A stretch of 64,000 nucleotides of DNA from JAAFHB01 sp963677935 (GCA_963677935.2 CAXXEH010000003.1:3100001-3164000); one strand, 5' to 3'. Numbered from the stretch's first letter, positions 1-9,121 are shown. The notes: generated by a model not told the origin, from the letters alone. Translations and numbers: made by a program.

Positions 1-855
1 GCCATCAACATCGATAGGGGTAACCGTCACATCGGTCATCACCGAAATCTCCTCAAAAACATCCATTCCTATGTATTGCTTGAAAATGTCTTTGGCGTTT
101 TCGAGCGATACCCGTCCCGATTCCACCGCCGACTTGGCGGTTGAAAGGTTCACCTCCGACTGGTACAATTCCTCCTTGGCCGCAAGACCTGCGTCAACTT
201 TATTTTTGATGATTTCGTGACTTTTTTCAGTATTGGCCAGTTCTTCCTTTTTAATACTCAGACTCATTTGGGCAAGATAGACATTGTAGAAGTACTGTGA
301 GACATTCTTCTCAAGGGTCAGACGTTGCATCGCGTAACTGAGCATTGCATTCTCGTTGTCAAGTTCCAGGTTTTTAATCTGAAGCTTTGTCCGGTTATAG
401 GTGAACAATGGCTGGGTAAGACTCAAGTTAAGATTATTGAAAAAGGCCTTATTTTCATTGGTAATTCCGGAAGCATCAGATGTATTCGATTGCCATCCAA
501 ACTGATTTACAAGCGAGATCTTTCCATCCGTATAAAGGATAGGCTGATCGATTCTGAAGGTACCCGAAGAGGTCATGCTCTCATTGGTGAACCACTGCGA
601 ATAACGGGTGTCAAATTTTCGGCTGTTACTGTACTCCATGGGGTTCACATTCAACGAAAACTGCGATTTCAGAGCTGCTCTCTGGGCATTGAGGGTCTCA
701 GTGGTCCTTTCGAGGTTGAACAGTGAACTCTGTAAACTTGGACTCCCTTTGCTGGCCAGGTCCATTGCTTGTTCAAGCGTAATAATTGATTGTGCTTTCA
801 CCTGAACCAGAAAGAGGGAGAACATCAGTAATAAGAATAATTTTTGTTTCTTCAT
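1..855 (-). CDS. TolC-family outer membrane efflux protein (partial, C-terminus outside window)
   Basis: The gene starts at 855 (ATG) and runs off the left edge after 285 residues. It begins with a Sec-type signal peptide (MKKQKLFLLLMFSLFLVQVKA) followed by a typical TolC opening, IITLEQAMDLASKGSPSLQS, and long alpha-helical stretches rich in Gln, Asn, Glu and Lys. These features fit the outer membrane efflux protein family, which forms a trimeric channel spanning the outer membrane and periplasm. It is the last visible gene of a minus-strand set, 15 bp downstream of the permease at 871-4257 and in the same direction as the ATPase at 4321-5217. The arrangement suggests a tripartite exporter, with a periplasmic adaptor expected further to the left. 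The family call is firm; the substrate is unknown. Confidence 0.85.
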   Translation of the reverse strand, partial: MKKQKLFLLLMFSLFLVQVKAQSIITLEQAMDLASKGSPSLQSSLFNLERTTETLNAQRAALKSQFSLNVNPMEYSNSRKFDTRYSQWFTNESMTSSGTFRIDQPILYTDGKISLVNQFGWQSNTSDASGITNENKAFFNNLNLSLTQPLFTYNRTKLQIKNLELDNENAMLSYAMQRLTLEKNVSQYFYNVYLAQMSLSIKKEELANTEKSHEIIKNKVDAGLAAKEELYQSEVNLSTAKSAVESGRVSLENAKDIFKQYIGMDVFEEISVMTDVTVTPIDVDG

Positions 856-870
856 TGTTATTGGATTCTG

Positions 871-3800
871 TTAATTTTCTTTGACAAGTTTAATGGCATC
901 GGCATAAATCGTTGTTGCTTTTGTAAGATTATTGAGCTCAATTTTGACGGTATCGGGAGATAAATGGTAGGAACCAATCTCCATCCATCCGGTGTCATTG
1001 TCTTTCATATTTACAATCTGATGATCTGATCCATCGTCGTGATAAACTGTAAAATGGTACTCTTCATCAGGTCGTTCATCACGACCCCAGCCTCCCCTGA
1101 TCTTTGGAATATAAGCCGAGACTTTATAATATCCGGGTGCTTTAATGGCAATATTCCAGGTCGCTTTGCGATCACCCGTGCCCCCCTTCAAATAGTAAGC
1201 CGACCGGATCTGCTTTCCGTAAAACTGTTCATTAGTGGTAAGGGTCCATTCGACAGGTGGATTCCAAAATGTCATACCTTTATATTTTAAATCCTTATTC
1301 TTTGCAAGTCCACTGGTTTCAGTATTCTCAACCGGCTTAAAAATCCGTTGAATCAGGCTGTTTGACCTTGGCATACTTACCTTAAAACCACGGTCTTCAT
1401 TGTCCAGAATGATTTCGTTGGGTTCAATTCCTTCGGTATAAGCTACGACATCCTCAGCCTCGTTGGCCTGTAATTTTTCGTCAATCTCAATTTTCCCGAA
1501 TTGCTGTGAGATACTTGAAGGGATATTATGTGAAGCATAAGTATTGACCGTCATCGACCTAGGTTCACGATTTAACAAATAAGTGATCTTTTTGGATACT
1601 TTTCCGTTAATCAATACCGTTTTCTCGATATTATCGTCAGGGCTGCCGCCACCTCGCATCCGGAAACCTCCTCTTCCTCCCCCTCCCATTCTGAAGGTTA
1701 CAGAAACAGCACCCGGATCATTCTCGGTATTGGTAATGGTGAACGAAACCATTGTTTTAATCTGATCATCCTTTTTCAGTTTCGAGGTTGTAATCTTTGT
1801 TACAATATATCCGGGAAGTGTTTTTGAGTTATACCAACGCGGAAGATATTGATCCAGATCCATGTTGAATGAACTCTTTAATTGTTGATTCAAAGCTTCA
1901 ATTGAATAAGACTGAAACCGCTTTCCCTCAATGAATTTGTGAATAAATTCGTCGAATTTATCCGGACCTACAGCTCCCTTCATGAGTGCAAAAAGAAATC
2001 CGCTCTTTGTGAGAATCACATTACTGACAACATCAGGATCATCCTGCTTATCGAGGATCTCCGAGAATGATGCATCCTGCAAGGCAATGTTACCCTTCTC
2101 GGTATCAGATAAACCCATCATATTTCGCATAAAAGGATTTCCCGTTTCAGTGGCAGCCTTCGACAAATAGGATTCAACCGCACGGTTTGCGATCGGATAC
2201 GTGTCTGATTTTATGTACGATACAAACGTATAATAGTTAGGGAATATAAAATAGGGATTGATCTCCTCCTGTGTTGGTGTCGGACTGCCAATCCTGATCC
2301 CCGGACCGCCACCCATTCCCATCCGCTGAGGAGAGGTTTTACTGCTCAATAACACTTCATTCACAAACCGTTTAAACAAATTCTCTTCATTTTCCCTTGG
2401 ACTGATGGTCTGATTATCGTGACTACCCCACCGTTCAGTCAATTTTTTCTGCAAAGCAAAATTGGTACTGGTAAGTTTGAATCCCCCTTCCGGAAGATAG
2501 ACCGTTTCGGGTTGTACCTGTTCGCCGGCTCCGGTCCAGGCATGACCAAAGGAACAAAACTGAACAGGAATCTCCACCAGATTCAACCTCTGATAAGGAT
2601 ACGTAAACTGCACTTTGGCTTCCCAGGTTTTACGAAGATCGCGTATTACCGGCTTAATAGAATCTTTTAAAATCTTAAAGTACTGATCGAAACTGCTGTG
2701 GCCGGCCAGAATATTCAGGTTGTAACTGATACTATCCACTACAATTGAACGGGTCATATACCTGCCCACAGCTACCGACATCTGCGGCAATTTGTTTTCA
2801 GGAGTAAAATCAAAAGTTCCATTCCCCTCATCCTTCATTTTACCCTGAGAGATCGCCTTTAAACCGTTAAGTGTCTTTACTCTCAGGTGAAAATCGGTAA
2901 ACTGCATCGATTGCCATTTTAAACCTATCGAAGAATAACTAATCCCTGAGGTTGGATACCATCGTGTTTCAGGGGTAAGCAAAAGATAATCAGGTTTGAT
3001 AAATGCATGTTTTTTATCTGCAATACCATTACCGCGTTGCAGCCATAGCTCCAGTCTTTCGCGGTTCATATCAAGATAGCAAAACGCTTCATCGATTGTC
3101 CCTTTATAGGAGACTTTAATCTTTAATTCACCACCCGTCTGCAAGGGAGCATCGGTCTGTATTTTAATCAATTGCAGTTCACGACTGAATTTTGCTCCAT
3201 TCACGGCGGTAACTTCCAATCCCGGATTAAGGGTGAGGATAAAATCGCTGAGCGGTCCGCTATTTGAATTAGTCAGGGTGAGCTCTGCTTCGCCGCTGAT
3301 TACATCACCCTGGTGTTCAAGAATCAAATCACACTTCTTCACATCAACTATCGGAGAAGCAGCGTATTTGTTATTCAACCCTAGCATCTGAGTACGGTGT
3401 TTGTCATTCTCGTTAATATTGCTGATGTATTTGAACCCCAAGCCAAATCCGAGCGACAAAAAAACAATACTGAATACTAAGGTCGTTTTACGGATAAGCG
3501 GCGATTGCGGAAGACGTTGAAGCAATAATATGGTCAGTCCGATAAATCCCAGCCCAAAGAACAGATAAATCCCCCTGTGAATCAGAATATCCTTCAAAAA
3601 TCCAAACCCTACAAAATCGGAATAGGTCATAGGAAGATGAAATGCCATGTAATCAAACAGATAGTGATAAACATTCTGCAGATAAAAGAGTGTAGCAGCA
3701 ATATATCCGAGCAAAATCACAAAGGTCACCGCCTGATTTTTGATCACTGACATGAGGAAGAAAGAGAAGCCCAGAATAAAAATCAAAGTTGGAAAACTAA

Positions 3801-4257
3801 TCAGCAAAAAATAGTAGAAGTAAGGAGCAAGTGAAAATTGAGTATAGGGTGAGCCGAGATTAAAGACTGCCACCATTCCCAAAGCTACAAAATTGAGTGC
3901 AAAAAACACCCAGATATTTCCGATGGTCTTACCTATCACGTAATCGGCATTGGTCATCGAACGCATATAGATTACCTCGGTAGTATCGAGCTTCTTATCC
4001 CGCTTAAGGAAATCAGAAGCGAGGAACACTGCGATTATCGCCTGGGCTATATTAATGATATAGAGATTCATAAATGGGATCATCGAAGGAAGGGCTACCA
4101 TATCGCCATTGGGGAAACCGATACTGGTCTGCGTCCCCATATTGAAGAAGAAAACAAAGACGAGCGACAAAATGGAGAAGATTCTGAAAAACCAGCTTCT
4201 GAATAGTGTTTTTGACTCGTACTTGGAGACCGTCAGAATATTGTGAATTGCTTTCAT
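871..4257 (-). CDS. ABC-2 permease fused to an M1-peptidase-like domain and a golvesin-like C-terminal domain
   Basis: This is an 1128-residue inner membrane protein. About the first 290 residues form 7-8 hydrophobic segments of an ABC-2 type permease. A large periplasmic part follows, with an M1 aminopeptidase-like N-terminal beta domain (about 305-500) and a region resembling the peptidase core. The zinc motif HExxH is absent from the whole protein, and the usual GAMEN position reads roughly GAGEQ, so peptidase activity is unlikely. Two Gly/Met/Arg-rich low-complexity inserts (FRMGGGGRGGFRMRGGG and QRMGMGGGPG) interrupt the periplasmic part. About the last 130 residues look like a golvesin-type beta domain (GYYKVSAYIPKIRGG, YADAIKLV). 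It lies downstream of its probable ATPase partner (63-bp gap) and upstream of TolC. Permease/M1 fusions are known in Bacteroidota; the assignment of the tail domain is from pattern only. Confidence 0.8.
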   Translation of the reverse strand: MKAIHNILTVSKYESKTLFRSWFFRIFSILSLVFVFFFNMGTQTSIGFPNGDMVALPSMIPFMNLYIINIAQAIIAVFLASDFLKRDKKLDTTEVIYMRSMTNADYVIGKTIGNIWVFFALNFVALGMVAVFNLGSPYTQFSLAPYFYYFLLISFPTLIFILGFSFFLMSVIKNQAVTFVILLGYIAATLFYLQNVYHYLFDYMAFHLPMTYSDFVGFGFLKDILIHRGIYLFFGLGFIGLTILLLQRLPQSPLIRKTTLVFSIVFLSLGFGLGFKYISNINENDKHRTQMLGLNNKYAASPIVDVKKCDLILEHQGDVISGEAELTLTNSNSGPLSDFILTLNPGLEVTAVNGAKFSRELQLIKIQTDAPLQTGGELKIKVSYKGTIDEAFCYLDMNRERLELWLQRGNGIADKKHAFIKPDYLLLTPETRWYPTSGISYSSIGLKWQSMQFTDFHLRVKTLNGLKAISQGKMKDEGNGTFDFTPENKLPQMSVAVGRYMTRSIVVDSISYNLNILAGHSSFDQYFKILKDSIKPVIRDLRKTWEAKVQFTYPYQRLNLVEIPVQFCSFGHAWTGAGEQVQPETVYLPEGGFKLTSTNFALQKKLTERWGSHDNQTISPRENEENLFKRFVNEVLLSSKTSPQRMGMGGGPGIRIGSPTPTQEEINPYFIFPNYYTFVSYIKSDTYPIANRAVESYLSKAATETGNPFMRNMMGLSDTEKGNIALQDASFSEILDKQDDPDVVSNVILTKSGFLFALMKGAVGPDKFDEFIHKFIEGKRFQSYSIEALNQQLKSSFNMDLDQYLPRWYNSKTLPGYIVTKITTSKLKKDDQIKTMVSFTITNTENDPGAVSVTFRMGGGGRGGFRMRGGGSPDDNIEKTVLINGKVSKKITYLLNREPRSMTVNTYASHNIPSSISQQFGKIEIDEKLQANEAEDVVAYTEGIEPNEIILDNEDRGFKVSMPRSNSLIQRIFKPVENTETSGLAKNKDLKYKGMTFWNPPVEWTLTTNEQFYGKQIRSAYYLKGGTGDRKATWNIAIKAPGYYKVSAYIPKIRGGWGRDERPDEEYHFTVYHDDGSDHQIVNMKDNDTGWMEIGSYHLSPDTVKIELNNLTKATTIYADAIKLVKEN

Positions 4258-4320
4258 ATTGTGTAGGAAATTGAAATTAAATGAAATAAGTGCAAATGGA
4301 GGATCATTAAACCGTCAGCA

Positions 4321-5217
4321 TCAGATCTCATGCCAATGTTGATTGAGTTCGTTCTCCATAAAATTCACATAAGCATGTTCAAGATTGGGTTCAATCTGTT
4401 CACCTGCATAACCATTTATATTTTTTGAGACAACCTGAACCTCCCAACCATCTTCTGATGGGATGGAAGAGATGATCGGGTATTTATCCTGTATCTCCTG
4501 ATACTCAGTATTGGTTGCGGTTATTCGCCAAACATTATTTCTGGCCTGATTGATCAGCAGTTCCGGTGACCCTTTAAAAGCAAGGGTCCCTTTGCTCATC
4601 AGCGCCATATCGGTACAGGTACTGGAAATATCACCAACGATATGGGTAGATAGGATGATCACGACATCGCGTTCGCTGATGCGTGTCAGCAGGTTCCTGA
4701 ACCGGATCCGCTCTTCAGGATCGAGTCCTGTAGTAGGTTCATCGACGATGATGATCTGCGGGTCTCCAATCAGCGCCTGGGCAATACCCAACCTCCTTTT
4801 CATACCACCCGAAAGGTTATTGGCAAAGCGGTTACGCGCTTCAAAGAGTCCAACCTCTTCAAGCATTTTCTCCACAGCATCCTTCCTTTTCGAAGCCTGG
4901 TTCATCCCGGCTAACCGAGCGATATAATCGAGAAACTCATAGGTACGCAGCTTGGCAAAAAACCGGAAATCCTGTGGAAGATACCCTAACATCGTACGGA
5001 TCTCCTTCCGGTTCTTCTGTAAATCGAGGCCATTGACTAAAACCTGCCCAGATGAAGGTTTTGCAAGTGTAACAAGGATGCGCATCAGACTCGACTTACC
5101 CGCTCCGTTGGGTCCCAATAGACCGAACATTCCGTTTTCAATGGTCATGGTGACATCCTTTAATGCGTGATTCCCGTTTGGATAGACCTTATTCAGCCCG
5201 TTGATCTCAATTTTCAC
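4321..5217 (-). CDS. ABC transporter ATP-binding protein
   Basis: A 298-residue cytoplasmic ATPase of the ABC-2 exporter type. Walker A is GPNGAGKSS (residues 35-43), the signature is LSGGM (135-139), Walker B is IIIVDEP (155-161) and the switch histidine is H192 (STH). The region after residue 215 is a variable C-terminal extension common in drug- or bacitracin-type exporters. It is the first gene of a minus-strand unit with the permease/M1-like protein and TolC, and it presumably energises that permease. The start is the ATG at 5217, about 190 bp from the divergent YqhA-family gene. The substrate cannot be read from the sequence. Confidence 0.93.
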   Translation of the reverse strand: MKIEINGLNKVYPNGNHALKDVTMTIENGMFGLLGPNGAGKSSLMRILVTLAKPSSGQVLVNGLDLQKNRKEIRTMLGYLPQDFRFFAKLRTYEFLDYIARLAGMNQASKRKDAVEKMLEEVGLFEARNRFANNLSGGMKRRLGIAQALIGDPQIIIVDEPTTGLDPEERIRFRNLLTRISERDVVIILSTHIVGDISSTCTDMALMSKGTLAFKGSPELLINQARNNVWRITATNTEYQEIQDKYPIISSIPSEDGWEVQVVSKNINGYAGEQIEPNLEHAYVNFMENELNQHWHEI

Positions 5218-5406
5218 GTTTCAAATATGTTAATGGTTTGAGGGTATTTCTTTCCAACATCATTTCGACACGGTTTTATTCAAAAGGTTTAATATGAAGA
5301 GACAAATTCACAGTGAATTCACTTAAAAATTATAGTTTTGACCACTGGTAATAATTTTGTGGATTAAAAGTTTATTTGAGATTCTAACAATAAAATATTT
5401 TAAAAT

Positions 5407-5925
5407 ATGAAAGCTATTGAGCGTATTATTGAACAATTTGTTTTCTTCAGCCGATGGTTGCAGTTGCCGGTTTATTTAGGGCTGATAGTTGCCTCTGTAT
5501 TATATGCATTCAAGTTTATGGTTCAACTTTGGCATCTGATTGCTGATTTCTCAGGGCTTACAGAAAATGCAATAATGTTATCGGTCCTGGGTTTGGTTGA
5601 TATATCAATGGTCATTAACTTGTTGGTCGTTGTATTTATTGGAGGTTACTCCACATTTGTAAGTAAAATAGATTTTGACAACCACGAAGACAAACCCGAC
5701 TGGTTAAGCAAAATCAATGCCAGCACATTAAAAATTAAGTTAATCGTTTCACTGGTCAGCATCTCCGGAGTCCATCTGTTAAAGACGTTTATTGACATAC
5801 ATAATGTTCCGTTGCAGGACGCATTGCTTCAAATTGGCATTCATATGGTATTTATTGTTTCGGCATTGTTACTGGCAATTACTGATAAAATAATGCATAC
5901 AGACGAAGCTTTAACCGGGCACTAG
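5407..5925 (+). CDS. YqhA/UPF0114 family membrane protein
   Basis: A 172-residue protein with about four membrane segments. It opens with the family-typical stretch MKAIERIIEQFVFFSRWLQL and carries a conserved middle, VDISMVINLLVVVFIGGYS. It matches the UPF0114 (YqhA) family in length and layout. The family is widespread and its function is not established. The gene stands alone on the plus strand, divergent from the ABC exporter at 5217, and is followed directly by a palindromic repeat (5931-6017) that separates it from the convergent gene ending at 6039. Two TAnnTTTG-like hexamer elements occur upstream (5333-5340 and 5352-5359), but neither has a properly spaced TTTG. Confidence 0.85.
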   Translation: MKAIERIIEQFVFFSRWLQLPVYLGLIVASVLYAFKFMVQLWHLIADFSGLTENAIMLSVLGLVDISMVINLLVVVFIGGYSTFVSKIDFDNHEDKPDWLSKINASTLKIKLIVSLVSISGVHLLKTFIDIHNVPLQDALLQIGIHMVFIVSALLLAITDKIMHTDEALTGH

Positions 5926-5930
5926 GAAAA

Positions 5931-6017
5931 TTTACCACGGAGGATCGGAGAGCACAACGGTTCACGGAGAAAATTGACTCTGTGTACCTCCGTGTACTCC
6001 GTGCCTCCGTGGTAAAA
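5931..6017. repeat. Imperfect inverted repeat of the CGGAGG/CCTCCG type (solo copy)
   Basis: The left arm begins TTTACCACGGAGG and the right arm ends CCTCCGTGGTAAAA, with further partial pairing of CACGGAG against CTCCGTG toward the centre. The element lies between two convergent genes (stops at 5925 and 6039), so it could end transcription in both directions. The same sequence family recurs in longer form at 10485-10652 and 11096-11263 around a GxxExxY gene. Here no such gene is present. Confidence 0.85.
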
Positions 6018-6038
6018 AGGTGACCTCTTAAATCAGGA

Positions 6039-6734
6039 TCAATTATCGTAGATGCTTACATTACTCGTTGGATCCTTCTTAAGCCAAATCTCCTGTTGTT
6101 GCCTGGCCTGGATTCTTGAACTATCGGACAACGTCCCAAACAACTTTGCTGCACTGATTTCCAGATATGCTTCTGAATGTTGAAGAGCAATCTGCATTGA
6201 ATCGACATTGAACCGATTCGTACTAATCTTTGAATGGTTTTTTGCTTCAATATTCAAACTATTTATATGAGATTTTACCATCTCATCCTGGTTGAACCAA
6301 ACTGAACTATGATCAAGATCTATTGAAAGCATTCCTGCACTAAAGTGTTCAATGATGAAATCTGTACTTTCTAAAAGTATTTTGTGTAACGAATCACCTG
6401 TATGAATACGGATTGAAACATTATGATGATTTCCTGTTTCAAAATCCAAAATCCTCAATGTATCCCCTGAGACTGAAAAGTTAACCTTAGGAGCTATTGA
6501 ATCTTTCAGGCTTGTCACCTCAATAAACGAAGAATCGTTTTTGACGAGGGTCACATTCATACTATTTGTAACATTCAGTGTCCTGAAAAATTTCAAAGGA
6601 TGCTTATTCACCTTAAAATCAGCTGCATTTTCACTATCCCTGCGGCCATTAATGCGCAGGTCAATCATTGCAGCCAGGATAATACCGGCAATTGTTCCAA
6701 CAAGAACGAAAAATATTATTTTACTGGTTTTCAT
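6039..6734 (-). CDS. Membrane-anchored GIN/DUF2807-like protein
   Basis: A 231-residue protein with one N-terminal membrane segment (about residues 5-24) and a long beta-rich periplasmic part. Stretches such as RTLNVTNSMNVTLVKNDSSF followed by repeated SxxxLxxxxxSxxxI patterns resemble the putative adhesin head (GIN, DUF2807) family that is common in Bacteroidota. Its ATG overlaps the end of the upstream GntR gene by 4 bp (6731-6734), so the two are probably translationally coupled. It therefore belongs to the ABC-2/GntR operon at 6039-8715. A role in envelope stress or in sensing the ABC substrate is only inferred. The family call is moderate because no catalytic motif is available. Confidence 0.6.
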   Translation of the reverse strand: MKTSKIIFFVLVGTIAGIILAAMIDLRINGRRDSENAADFKVNKHPLKFFRTLNVTNSMNVTLVKNDSSFIEVTSLKDSIAPKVNFSVSGDTLRILDFETGNHHNVSIRIHTGDSLHKILLESTDFIIEHFSAGMLSIDLDHSSVWFNQDEMVKSHINSLNIEAKNHSKISTNRFNVDSMQIALQHSEAYLEISAAKLFGTLSDSSRIQARQQQEIWLKKDPTSNVSIYDN

Positions 6735-7102
6735 AATTTGTCTGAATTTTGGGTCGGTTCAAAATAGGGTATTAATTCCTCCAGGGTGATGCCCAGAATT
6801 TTTGTCTGCCTTACGATTAATGGCAGATCGGTATCGAAAAACTCTTTCCGCTTCCACTGCCGGATAATCGGGACAGCATCCTGACTGACATAATATCCCA
6901 CACCGCGCTTATTATCAATGATCCCACGGGTTTGTAATTCACTGTAGGTCCGCATTACGGTATTGGGGTTCACCCCCATTTCGGATGCCAGATCACGAAC
7001 AGAGGGGATCTTTTCACCCGGGGGGTACTTCCCCTCCATCACTTTCTCCGAGATACTGTCGGCTATCTGAAGAAAGATTCCTTTTGTATTTTTGAATTCC
7101 AT
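6731..7102 (-). CDS. GntR-family transcriptional regulator, YtrA type
   Basis: A 123-residue DNA-binding protein. An N-terminal winged helix-turn-helix (about residues 8-78, with PSVRDLASEMGVNPNTVMRT and RGVGYYV) is followed by only about 45 residues. This short tail is characteristic of the YtrA subfamily, which normally controls adjacent ABC transporter genes. It sits directly downstream of the ATPase/permease pair (1 bp after the permease stop at 7104) and overlaps the next gene by 4 bp. It probably represses its own operon, and a palindrome at 8739-8763 upstream of the ATPase is a candidate operator. Family and context agree well. Confidence 0.92.
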   Translation of the reverse strand: MEFKNTKGIFLQIADSISEKVMEGKYPPGEKIPSVRDLASEMGVNPNTVMRTYSELQTRGIIDNKRGVGYYVSQDAVPIIRQWKRKEFFDTDLPLIVRQTKILGITLEELIPYFEPTQNSDKL

Positions 7103-7103
7103 T

Positions 7104-7898
7104 TTAAGCCTCCCTCTCTTTTAAACTGAACCAGGCAATTGCAAGCAGCGATACATTGACAATCACCATTCCTATCCCCATCAGTTTGATGATCGTTTCC
7201 CCGTCTTTGAAGAAAACCAGATTCTTCCCAACCGGATGCAGTCCTTCGAGATTCAGACTCTTATTAAGTAAGGATGCAAACAGGGAATAGCCCATCACAA
7301 CGATCGAGAATGTAAGTAATGTTTTCGATAGTGGTGATTTTGAAAAGTGACTCGCTCCTGTAAATAGGGCAATAAAACCAAACAAGATCCCCTGGATGGT
7401 TAATATCAGTGCCCAAAACTCAAATTTACCATCCTTAACGATTACCAATAAGCCATCATAATAGGAAAACTTATAATTGATTAATTCTGGAAAAAAGGAA
7501 TGAACGATGGCCCCTTCAAGGTTTGCAACAATCCAGAATATCAGCGGCATCAGGATAATAAACGCGACGATTCTGGAGAGGAGTTCAAAGACAAATTTTT
7601 CACCGTTTGTAGCGGGAAGCATCAGGTAAGTGTTACTCTTCTCTTTTGAACGGAAGTACGGAAATGAAAAAGCGGAATATGCAATTCCTAAGGATATAAA
7701 TGTCGGGATAAACGTATTCAGATAATCCGTATTACTCCATTTGCTGAAATTCTTCGCCGACTGTGAAAAGACAAATAATATGAATAATCCTCCCGAAAAT
7801 GCCAGTAAGCCTAAAAGGAAGCGCCTTTTATTAATGATCAGTTTTTGTCTGAATAGCAACATCAACCGCTGAAATGAAAATGAATTATTTGTTAGCAT
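7104..7898 (-). CDS. ABC-2 type permease subunit
   Basis: A 264-residue membrane protein with about six hydrophobic segments and no soluble domain, as expected for the permease partner of the ATPase at 7903-8715. The start is taken at the ATG at 7898 (MLTNNSFSFQRL). A longer open frame begins at 7955, but it would overlap the ATPase by 53 bp and adds a non-hydrophobic leader. With the chosen start the spacing to the ATPase stop is 4 bp, a normal operon junction. The transported substrate is unknown; YtrA-linked exporters often deal with cell-envelope-active compounds. Confidence 0.8.
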   Translation of the reverse strand: MLTNNSFSFQRLMLLFRQKLIINKRRFLLGLLAFSGGLFILFVFSQSAKNFSKWSNTDYLNTFIPTFISLGIAYSAFSFPYFRSKEKSNTYLMLPATNGEKFVFELLSRIVAFIILMPLIFWIVANLEGAIVHSFFPELINYKFSYYDGLLVIVKDGKFEFWALILTIQGILFGFIALFTGASHFSKSPLSKTLLTFSIVVMGYSLFASLLNKSLNLEGLHPVGKNLVFFKDGETIIKLMGIGMVIVNVSLLAIAWFSLKEREA

Positions 7899-7902
7899 AG
7901 CA

Positions 7903-8715
7903 TTATCCGATATTATGACCATTGGTGATGGCGTTAAAAAGTAATTCGATATCAACTTCAGTCTCCTCCGTACCGTTTGGGATCATCAACCGGAATCCTC
8001 CGGGCACAGCCTCGCTGTAAATGGCGCCTGCCAGATCTTCAGAGGTTCCAGAGATAAAGGCAACCTTTTGGGAGATCTCCTGAATGGTTTGTTGGAAGAT
8101 AACCGCTCCATTATCCAGAATGATTATCTTGTCAATGAGGTTTTCAACATCTTTCACCTGATGGGTGGAAATAACCACCAACTGATCTTCATCGAGTGAT
8201 CCTGCCAGAACTTTACGGAAGAGCGCCTTCGAAGGGATATCCAGTCCATTGGTAGGTTCGTCGAGAACAAGCAAACGGCATCGGGTAGAAAGGGCAAACG
8301 CAATCAGAAATTTCTTCTTCTGCCCCTGCGATAGCCGCTGCAGATTTCGCTCATTCCCCAATTCAAATTCGACCAGGGTACGATCCAAAAGTGCATGATC
8401 AAACCTGGAATAGAACGGGGTGTAGGCTTTCAGGTAATCCCGAATAGGAATTGCAGGGAAATAAAACTCCTCAGGAACCATAAAAACATCGTTTAACAAG
8501 GACACCTCCCGCTTACGGGGTTGGTGATCCAATACTGAAAGCTCTCCTGAGACGGGATGAAGAAGTCCTGTGAGAAGTTTGAGCAGACTGGTTTTTCCGG
8601 CGCCGTTTTTACCCAGCAATCCGGTGATGCTCCCGGGTTCGAGCTGCAGTGACAAACTATTAAAAAGCGGCTTTTGTCGGGGATAAGCAAAATGAAGGTC
8701 TTTAATCTGAATCAT
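7903..8715 (-). CDS. ABC transporter ATP-binding protein (GntR/YtrA-linked)
   Basis: A 270-residue ATPase with Walker A GKNGAGKTS (35-43), signature LSQGQ (128-132), Walker B LLVLDEP (148-154) and switch histidine H185. The length and short C-terminal extension fit the ABC-2 exporters of the YtrB type. It is the first gene of the minus-strand operon ATPase-permease-GntR-DUF2807-like. A 25-bp interrupted palindrome lies 24 bp upstream of its ATG and is the likely binding site of the operon's own GntR regulator. Confidence 0.93.
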   Translation of the reverse strand: MIQIKDLHFAYPRQKPLFNSLSLQLEPGSITGLLGKNGAGKTSLLKLLTGLLHPVSGELSVLDHQPRKREVSLLNDVFMVPEEFYFPAIPIRDYLKAYTPFYSRFDHALLDRTLVEFELGNERNLQRLSQGQKKKFLIAFALSTRCRLLVLDEPTNGLDIPSKALFRKVLAGSLDEDQLVVISTHQVKDVENLIDKIIILDNGAVIFQQTIQEISQKVAFISGTSEDLAGAIYSEAVPGGFRLMIPNGTEETEVDIELLFNAITNGHNIG

Positions 8716-8738
8716 ATTTTGCGGTTTTATTGTTTTAG

Positions 8739-8763
8739 TGTACTACTATACTAATACAGTACA
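8739..8763 (-). promoter_or_regulatory. Candidate operator for the YtrA/GntR regulator
   Basis: TGTACT at 8739-8744 and AGTACA at 8758-8763 form an interrupted palindrome with a 13-bp spacer that itself contains CTA/TAG-type partial symmetry. It sits 24 bp before the ATPase start codon, where repressor binding would block the operon. The assignment to the GntR protein at 6731-7102 is inferred from position only. Confidence 0.5.
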
Positions 8764-9121
8764 AATTAAAACTAATTTATTCAGAATACCAAATTATTTA
8801 CAGAGAAAGTATAATATCAGCGGTGTTTTACCAATCCCGCAGGCCTTAAAGCAATCAAATTACCAATAGATATTTAATCTAAATCTAAATTACACCCCCG
8901 GTAAAGAAGGAATAATGTTGTATTTAGAAATGCAGATGATTTATATATAGCCATATATATACATTTATACATACAAACATGAAATGTGAGACTTACTATG
9001 TATACCCAATTGCAACAAAACTATTTTGGTGATCATTGGATAAAAAGTACTTTTCGTCCGATATTGCATGATATTTATCATATGCAAGCAACAAAAATGA
9101 ATAAATTAAAAAAGTTAAGCC
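8764..9121. other. AT-rich intergenic region between divergent units
   Basis: About 360 bp with no convincing gene. It contains an AT dinucleotide-rich block around 8940-8975 (TATATATAGCCATATATATA) and short open frames that lack any coding character. An open frame from 8986 overlaps the cytochrome gene in another frame and is discarded. The region must hold the promoter of the cytochrome gene at 9122, but I could not find a well-spaced TTTG/TAnnTTTG pair. Confidence 0.5.

Noticed and set aside
8940..8975. Replication origin or protein-binding site in the AT-repeat block
   Set aside because: Only a low-complexity TATATA stretch; no DnaA-box cluster or neighbouring dnaA/dnaN genes.
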